NCBI RefSeq assembly: GCF_030269765.1
Contig: NZ_BSTX01000002.1
Span: 1,149,379-1,213,378, forward strand
Direction of reading: 5' to 3'
Origin: Actinorhabdospora filicis
GTDB taxonomy: Bacteria; Actinomycetota; Actinomycetes; Mycobacteriales; Micromonosporaceae
Length of the DNA stretch: 64,000 bases
In this document: positions 60,500 to 64,000 of the stretch, one piece after another
How the letters are laid out: each line of letters opens with the position of its first letter
Position numbering within the stretch: the stretch's first letter is position 1
The notes under the pieces: model-generated
Told to the model about the DNA's origin: nothing
What the model saw: the letters and a program-made list of their open reading frames with translations, nothing else
Databases searched by the model: none
Made by a program: the position numbers and the translations under genes

Positions 60500-61345
60500 A
60501 TGACCGTGATCGAAGCCTTCCAGGCGCTCGAACCCGACATCGCCGCAATGCCCGGTACCGTCTCGGTCTGGTGCGCGCGCCTCGACGGCGAACCCGCCTA
60601 CACCCGGCTGCCCGACGAGCGCCATTACCCGGCCAGCACCATGAAGGTCGGGGTCATGGCCGCCGCCTACCGGCTGGCCGACGGGCGCGAGCTGGACCTG
60701 GACGCGCCGGTCATCGTCCACCATGACTTCGACAGCCGCTCCCCTGGTGGCGGGCGCTTCGAGATGACCGAGTCCTACGACTCCGACCGCGAGGTGTGGG
60801 AGAAGCTCGGCCACGGCGTCTCGCTGCGGTGGCTGCTCAAGCGCATGATCGTGCGCTCGTCGAACCTGGCGACCAACCTCGCGCTGGAGACGGTCGGCTA
60901 CGACGCCGCCGACGCGCTGTGGGAGACCGTCGGCGCCACGGGCAGCCGTACCCGCCGCGGCATGGAGGACTTCGCCGCCCGCGACGCCGGTATCGACAAC
61001 ACCATCACCGCCGCCGACCTGGGCGTGCTGTTCCGGGCGATCGCCAACGGCACGGTGGCCTCCGAGCGGGCCTGCCTGGAGATGATCGACGTGCTGCGGG
61101 AGCAGGAGTTCCACGTCGACCTGGCCCGCGGCCTGCCCGAGGGCACGCCGACGGCGCTGAAGAACGGCTGGATCGACGGCATCCGGCACTCGGCGGCCGT
61201 CATCTACCCCGATGACGCGCCCGCCTACATCCTGTCGGTGTGCGTGACCAGTCCCACCGCGCACTCCCAGCGCGGCGAGGACGAGGCGTGCGCGCTGCTG
61301 GCCCGCATCGCCTCGGCCAGCTGGGACGCGCGCCACGGCCTGTAG
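60500..61345 (+). CDS. Class A beta-lactamase-related serine hydrolase, cytoplasmic
   Basis: 281 aa. SxxK motif in HYPASTMKVGVM, SxN-type RSSNLATN at the SDN position, and LKNGWIDG at the KTG position. There is no signal peptide or membrane anchor, unlike true beta-lactamases and PBPs. The Omega-loop Glu is not obvious. Likely an esterase, amidase or peptidase; drug hydrolysis is unlikely. TAGGGT lies 6 nt before the ATG, supporting that the N-terminus is complete. Confidence 0.88.
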   Translation: MTVIEAFQALEPDIAAMPGTVSVWCARLDGEPAYTRLPDERHYPASTMKVGVMAAAYRLADGRELDLDAPVIVHHDFDSRSPGGGRFEMTESYDSDREVWEKLGHGVSLRWLLKRMIVRSSNLATNLALETVGYDAADALWETVGATGSRTRRGMEDFAARDAGIDNTITAADLGVLFRAIANGTVASERACLEMIDVLREQEFHVDLARGLPEGTPTALKNGWIDGIRHSAAVIYPDDAPAYILSVCVTSPTAHSQRGEDEACALLARIASASWDARHGL

Positions 61346-61385
61346 TCCGCGGCACATTTAACCCCGTGTTGATCTAGCCGGGGGC

Positions 61386-62246
61386 ATGCTTCACCGCATG
61401 CCGAGCTTCATCTCCCACGACGGCACCGAGATCGCCTACCGGCGTCTCGGTGCCGGTCAGCCCCTCATCGTCGCCCCCGGCGGGCCCGGCCGCGCCTCGG
61501 AGTACCTCGGGGATCTCGGCGGCCTGGACGCCCGCCGCGAGCTCATCGTCTTCGACAACCGCGGCACCGGCGCCTCGCAGGTGCCCGCCGACCCGGCGAC
61601 CTACCGCGTGGACCACCTCATCAAGGACGTCGAGGCCCTGCGCGAGCACCTCGGCCTGGACGTCATCGACCTGCTGGGCCACTCCGCCGGTGGCGGCATC
61701 GGGCAGCTGTACGCCGCGACCTACCCCGAGCGGCTGCGCAAGCTCGTGCTGGCCGCGCCCTCACTGGCCGCCAGCGGGCTCGACTCCCACCTCGACGGCG
61801 CCACCGTCATCGCCGAACGCGCCCACGAGCCCTGGTACGCCGAGGCCACCGCCGCCTTCGCCGCGGTCAACGCCGCGCGGGACTGGGACGAGAGCGAGCG
61901 GCACCGCTACGGCATGGCGCCGCTCATCTACGGGCGCTGGGACGCCGTCGCGCGGGCCCACGCCGCCGCCGATCCCGCCCAGCGCTCCAAGGACGGCACC
62001 CTCGGGATGTACAAGGGCCTGGAGGTCGACGCCGCCGCGCTGGCCGCGAAGTACGCCGTCCTGCCCGCCCCGGTGCTGCTCATCGGCGGCGAGCTGGACA
62101 TCTGGCCCACCCGCTTCGCCGCCGCGGAGGCGATCAAGCTGTTCCGCGACGGTGAGCTGGTGCTCCTGCCCGGTGCCGGGCACTACCCGTGGCTGGAGGC
62201 GCCGGAGGCCTTCGTGGCGGCCGTCGACGCGTTCCTGTCGCGCTGA
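61386..62246 (+). CDS. Alpha/beta hydrolase (proline iminopeptidase-like)
   Basis: 286 aa. Oxyanion GGPGRASEYL, LIVFDNRGTGAS, nucleophile elbow LLGHSAGGGIGQLYA, acid Asp in LLIGGELDIWPT, catalytic His in LPGAGHYPWLE: full triad. Substrate unknown. ATG 61386 or 61398 may be the start; neither has a well-spaced ribosome binding site. Followed by a long hairpin. Confidence 0.92.
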   Translation: MLHRMPSFISHDGTEIAYRRLGAGQPLIVAPGGPGRASEYLGDLGGLDARRELIVFDNRGTGASQVPADPATYRVDHLIKDVEALREHLGLDVIDLLGHSAGGGIGQLYAATYPERLRKLVLAAPSLAASGLDSHLDGATVIAERAHEPWYAEATAAFAAVNAARDWDESERHRYGMAPLIYGRWDAVARAHAAADPAQRSKDGTLGMYKGLEVDAAALAAKYAVLPAPVLLIGGELDIWPTRFAAAEAIKLFRDGELVLLPGAGHYPWLEAPEAFVAAVDAFLSR

Positions 62247-62272
62247 CGACCGGGCCCACTGCATTCCCGCGA

Positions 62273-62321
62273 GCCGCATCGGCGTCTCGGTACAGGTCCT
62301 GTACCGGGGCGTCGATGCGGC
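62273..62321 (+). terminator. Long hairpin after the alpha/beta hydrolase gene
   Basis: Arms 62273-62296 and 62298-62321 (24 nt each, 1 nt apex) pair fully; the only three non-Watson-Crick positions are G-U pairs on the plus strand and would be A-C mismatches on the minus strand. So it is a plus-strand RNA element, probably a terminator or 3'-end stabiliser. No T tract. Confidence 0.68.
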
Positions 62322-62374
62322 ACCGCGGGGTCACCGGGCCTCAGAGACGCGGCGGGCCGACGCCGTCTCGCACC

Positions 62375-63451
62375 CTAGGCGTTCGGGGCGACCTCGGTCC
62401 CGGCGCCGCGGCGGCGCACGCGCACCTCTTCGCGGTTCTCCGGGAGCGTGGTCTCCCCGGCGCCCTCGACGCTGAATCCGCCGTCGGCGATCATCTTCAG
62501 ATCGTCGGCGCCGGCCTGGCCCTCACTGGTGAGGTAGTCGCCCAGGAAGATCGAGTTGGCCACGTGCAGCGCCAGCGGCTGGAGCGTGCGCAGGTGCAGC
62601 TCGCGGCCACCGGCGATGCGGACCTCGCGGTCGGGCACCGCGAAGCGCACCATGGCCAGGATCCGCAGGCACCGCTGCGGCGTCAGCTCCCACGTCCCCT
62701 CCAGCGGTGTCCCGTCGAAGGGGATCAGGAAGTTGACCGGGACGGAGTCGCTGTCGATCTCGCGCAGCTTCAGCACGACGTCGACCAGGTCGGCGTCGGT
62801 CTCCCCCATGCCGGCGATCAGCCCCGAGCACGGCGACAGGCCCGCCTCGCGCGCCTTGCCCACCGTCTCCACCCGGTCGGCGTAGTCGTGCGTGGAGCAG
62901 ATGTCGCCGTACTGGTCCTCGCTGGTGTTCAGGTTGTGGTTGTAGGCGTCCACGCCGTAATCGCGCAGCTTCTCGGCCTGCCCGTCCGAGAGCAGCCCCA
63001 GGCAGGCGCACACCTCGACCTGCGGGTTCTCGTCCCGGATCGCCGCGATCGTCTCCCCAACGCGCGTGACGTCGCGATCGGACGGGCCGCGCCCGCTGGC
63101 CACCAGGCACACGCGCTTGGCGCCCCCGGCCACGCCCGCCGAGGCGGTCTTGGCCGCGTCCTGCGGCGACAGCCACGAGTACTTCAGGATCTCGGTCTTG
63201 CCCCCCAGCCGCTGCGAGCAGTACGTGCAGTCCTCCGGGCACAGCCCGGACTTGAGGTTGACCAGGTAGTTCAGCTTGACCCGGACGCCGAAGAACTCCC
63301 GGCGCAGACGGGCGGCGGCGGCCACCACGTCCAGCAGTTCGTCGTCGCCGGTGGCCAGCACGGCCAGCAGTTCCTCCCGTGACGGTTCCTTCCCGGAGAG
63401 TCCACTGTTGACGAGAGAGTCGAGCAGAAGGCGGGTGTCGGTGACTGTCAT
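62375..63451 (-). CDS. bioB: Biotin synthase BioB
   Basis: 358 aa radical-SAM enzyme inserting sulfur into dethiobiotin. SAM-cluster motif [10 protein letters not shown] (CxxxCxxC), auxiliary [2Fe-2S] ligand region [10 protein letters not shown] and [23 protein letters not shown], and the C-terminal GREL then SIFLGDYLT. Start ATG 63451 has no ribosome binding site; CATGAT lies 7 nt upstream. No other bio genes in view. It depends on Fe-S clusters such as those built by the SUF system at the other end of the window. Confidence 0.97.
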   Translation of the reverse strand: MTVTDTRLLLDSLVNSGLSGKEPSREELLAVLATGDDELLDVVAAAARLRREFFGVRVKLNYLVNLKSGLCPEDCTYCSQRLGGKTEILKYSWLSPQDAAKTASAGVAGGAKRVCLVASGRGPSDRDVTRVGETIAAIRDENPQVEVCACLGLLSDGQAEKLRDYGVDAYNHNLNTSEDQYGDICSTHDYADRVETVGKAREAGLSPCSGLIAGMGETDADLVDVVLKLREIDSDSVPVNFLIPFDGTPLEGTWELTPQRCLRILAMVRFAVPDREVRIAGGRELHLRTLQPLALHVANSIFLGDYLTSEGQAGADDLKMIADGGFSVEGAGETTLPENREEVRVRRRGAGTEVAPNA

Positions 63452-63458
63452 GCGACAG

Positions 63459-63464
63459 ATCATG
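63459..63464 (-). promoter_or_regulatory. -10 box of bioB (leaderless)
   Basis: CATGAT on the minus strand, 7 nt upstream of ATG 63451; same hexamer as at the kinase pair. Confidence 0.4.
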
Positions 63465-63556
63465 CCAGCCCCGATCCCGGCACCACTTGTGGGATCCCTC
63501 CAAAGGAATTCAGAGGAAACTACCGAGTGATCTTCCCTTTCGCGTGAACCCCGGGA

Positions 63557-63562
63557 TAAGGT
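63557..63562 (+). promoter_or_regulatory. -10 box of the epimerase gene (leaderless)
   Basis: TAAGGT, 7 nt upstream of ATG 63570. Confidence 0.45.
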
Positions 63563-63569
63563 GCGAGCC

Positions 63570-64000
63570 ATGTCGATCGCCGAGGTCTCCACCCACATCG
63601 CGCGCCTCCCGCTCCACACGCCCTTCGTCACCGCCCTGCGCACCGCCACCCACGTCGAATCCGTCGTCGTGACCGTCACCGACGACCAGGGCGTCACCGG
63701 CATCGGCGAGGCGCCGCAGGTCTGGCGGGTCACCGGCGAATCCCTCGACGGCGCCCGCGCCTGCGTCGACGGCCCCCTCCGCGACGTCCTCCTCGGCACC
63801 GACCCCGACGACCTCAACACCCTCCTCGACCGCGTCGAGACCGCCGTCGTCGGCAACCGCGGCGCCAAGGCCGCCGTCGACATCGCCCTCCACGACCTCG
63901 CCGCCCGCCGCCTCGGCGTCAGCGTCACCCGCCTCCTCGGCGGCACCGCCACCGGCGCCACCACCGACGTCACCCTCTCCGCCGGCGGCACCGACGCCCT
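63570..64000 (+). CDS. Mandelate racemase/muconate lactonizing enzyme family protein, likely dipeptide epimerase (3' end missing)
   Basis: N-terminal 143 residues of an enolase-superfamily enzyme; the window ends before the barrel's catalytic Lys and metal ligands. The capping domain is clear: [20 protein letters not shown], then [43 protein letters not shown] and the start of the barrel [10 protein letters not shown]. The HTPF...T pattern and length are like L-Ala-D/L-Glu epimerases, but N-succinylamino-acid racemase or o-succinylbenzoate synthase cannot be excluded. Confidence 0.85.
   Translation, partial: MSIAEVSTHIARLPLHTPFVTALRTATHVESVVVTVTDDQGVTGIGEAPQVWRVTGESLDGARACVDGPLRDVLLGTDPDDLNTLLDRVETAVVGNRGAKAAVDIALHDLAARRLGVSVTRLLGGTATGATTDVTLSAGGTDA

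Overview
This 64 kb window is chromosomal DNA from a very GC-rich, spore-forming type of actinobacterium. The markers are WhiA, the RNA polymerase-binding protein RbpA, the G6PDH assembly protein OpcA, a mycothiol-type nitroreductase homologue, an F420/deazaflavin-dependent oxidoreductase and a SufR-headed SUF operon. From memory, the backbone order suf - ctaA - ctaB - tkt-tal-zwf-opcA-pgl - secG-tpiA-pgk-gap - whiA-yvcK-rapZ-uvrC - uvrA matches the Streptomyces coelicolor core. I would place the organism in Streptomycetales or Streptosporangiales (Nocardiopsis/Thermomonospora-like) but cannot name it. No rRNA, tRNA, CRISPR array or insertion sequence was seen.

Layout. 0-1 kb: the end of a DNA alkylation repair gene and a Uma2-family gene. 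1-7.8 kb: the complete Fe-S assembly operon sufR-sufB-sufD-Rieske-sufC-sufS-sufU-sufT, closed by a strong terminator. 7.9-8.9 kb: ctaA. 8.9-22.3 kb: an accessory block separating ctaA from ctaB. It holds a three-gene set homologous to type II Wadjet (JetA/JetB/JetC-like), a nitroreductase, a P450, a phosphoesterase, a secreted bulb-type lectin, a DDN-like oxidoreductase, a large secreted hydrolase, LtrA and an ATP-grasp protein. 22.3-31.7 kb: ctaB, then the pentose-phosphate operon tkt-tal-pgi-zwf-opcA-pgl. 31.7-37.7 kb: secreted trypsin-like protease, secreted propeller-like protein, SRPBCC protein, rbpA, secG and an orphan peptide-binding lipoprotein. 37.8-44.2 kb: gap-pgk-tpiA and whiA-yvcK-rapZ. 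44.4-45.7 kb: an eCIS-type effector metallopeptidase with a small coupled partner, inserted between rapZ and uvrC. 45.9-55.7 kb: uvrC, secreted Rieske protein, uvrA, rsgA, MBL hydrolase, typA. 55.7-60.5 kb: two small-molecule kinases, an MMPL exporter and a divergent TetR regulator with a clear double operator. 60.5-64 kb: beta-lactamase-like protein, alpha/beta hydrolase, bioB and a truncated muconate-cycloisomerase-family gene.

The strongest candidate for something undescribed is the 8.9-13.5 kb operon. Its large protein keeps the TIGR02680/JetC N-terminal lead-in, central hinge-like segment and C-terminal tail. It has lost the Walker A loop, the Walker B glutamate and the ABC signature. 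Its two partners are about half the usual JetA and JetB lengths, and the JetD nuclease is absent. The reading frames are intact and translationally coupled, so this looks like a retained, ATPase-dead, miniaturised Wadjet derivative rather than debris. Second is the HEXXH protein with the N-terminal AGNxAV..LLQR tag typical of contractile-injection-system cargo. Third, about seventeen genes have a -10 box 6-8 nt upstream of the start codon, which implies widespread leaderless transcription.
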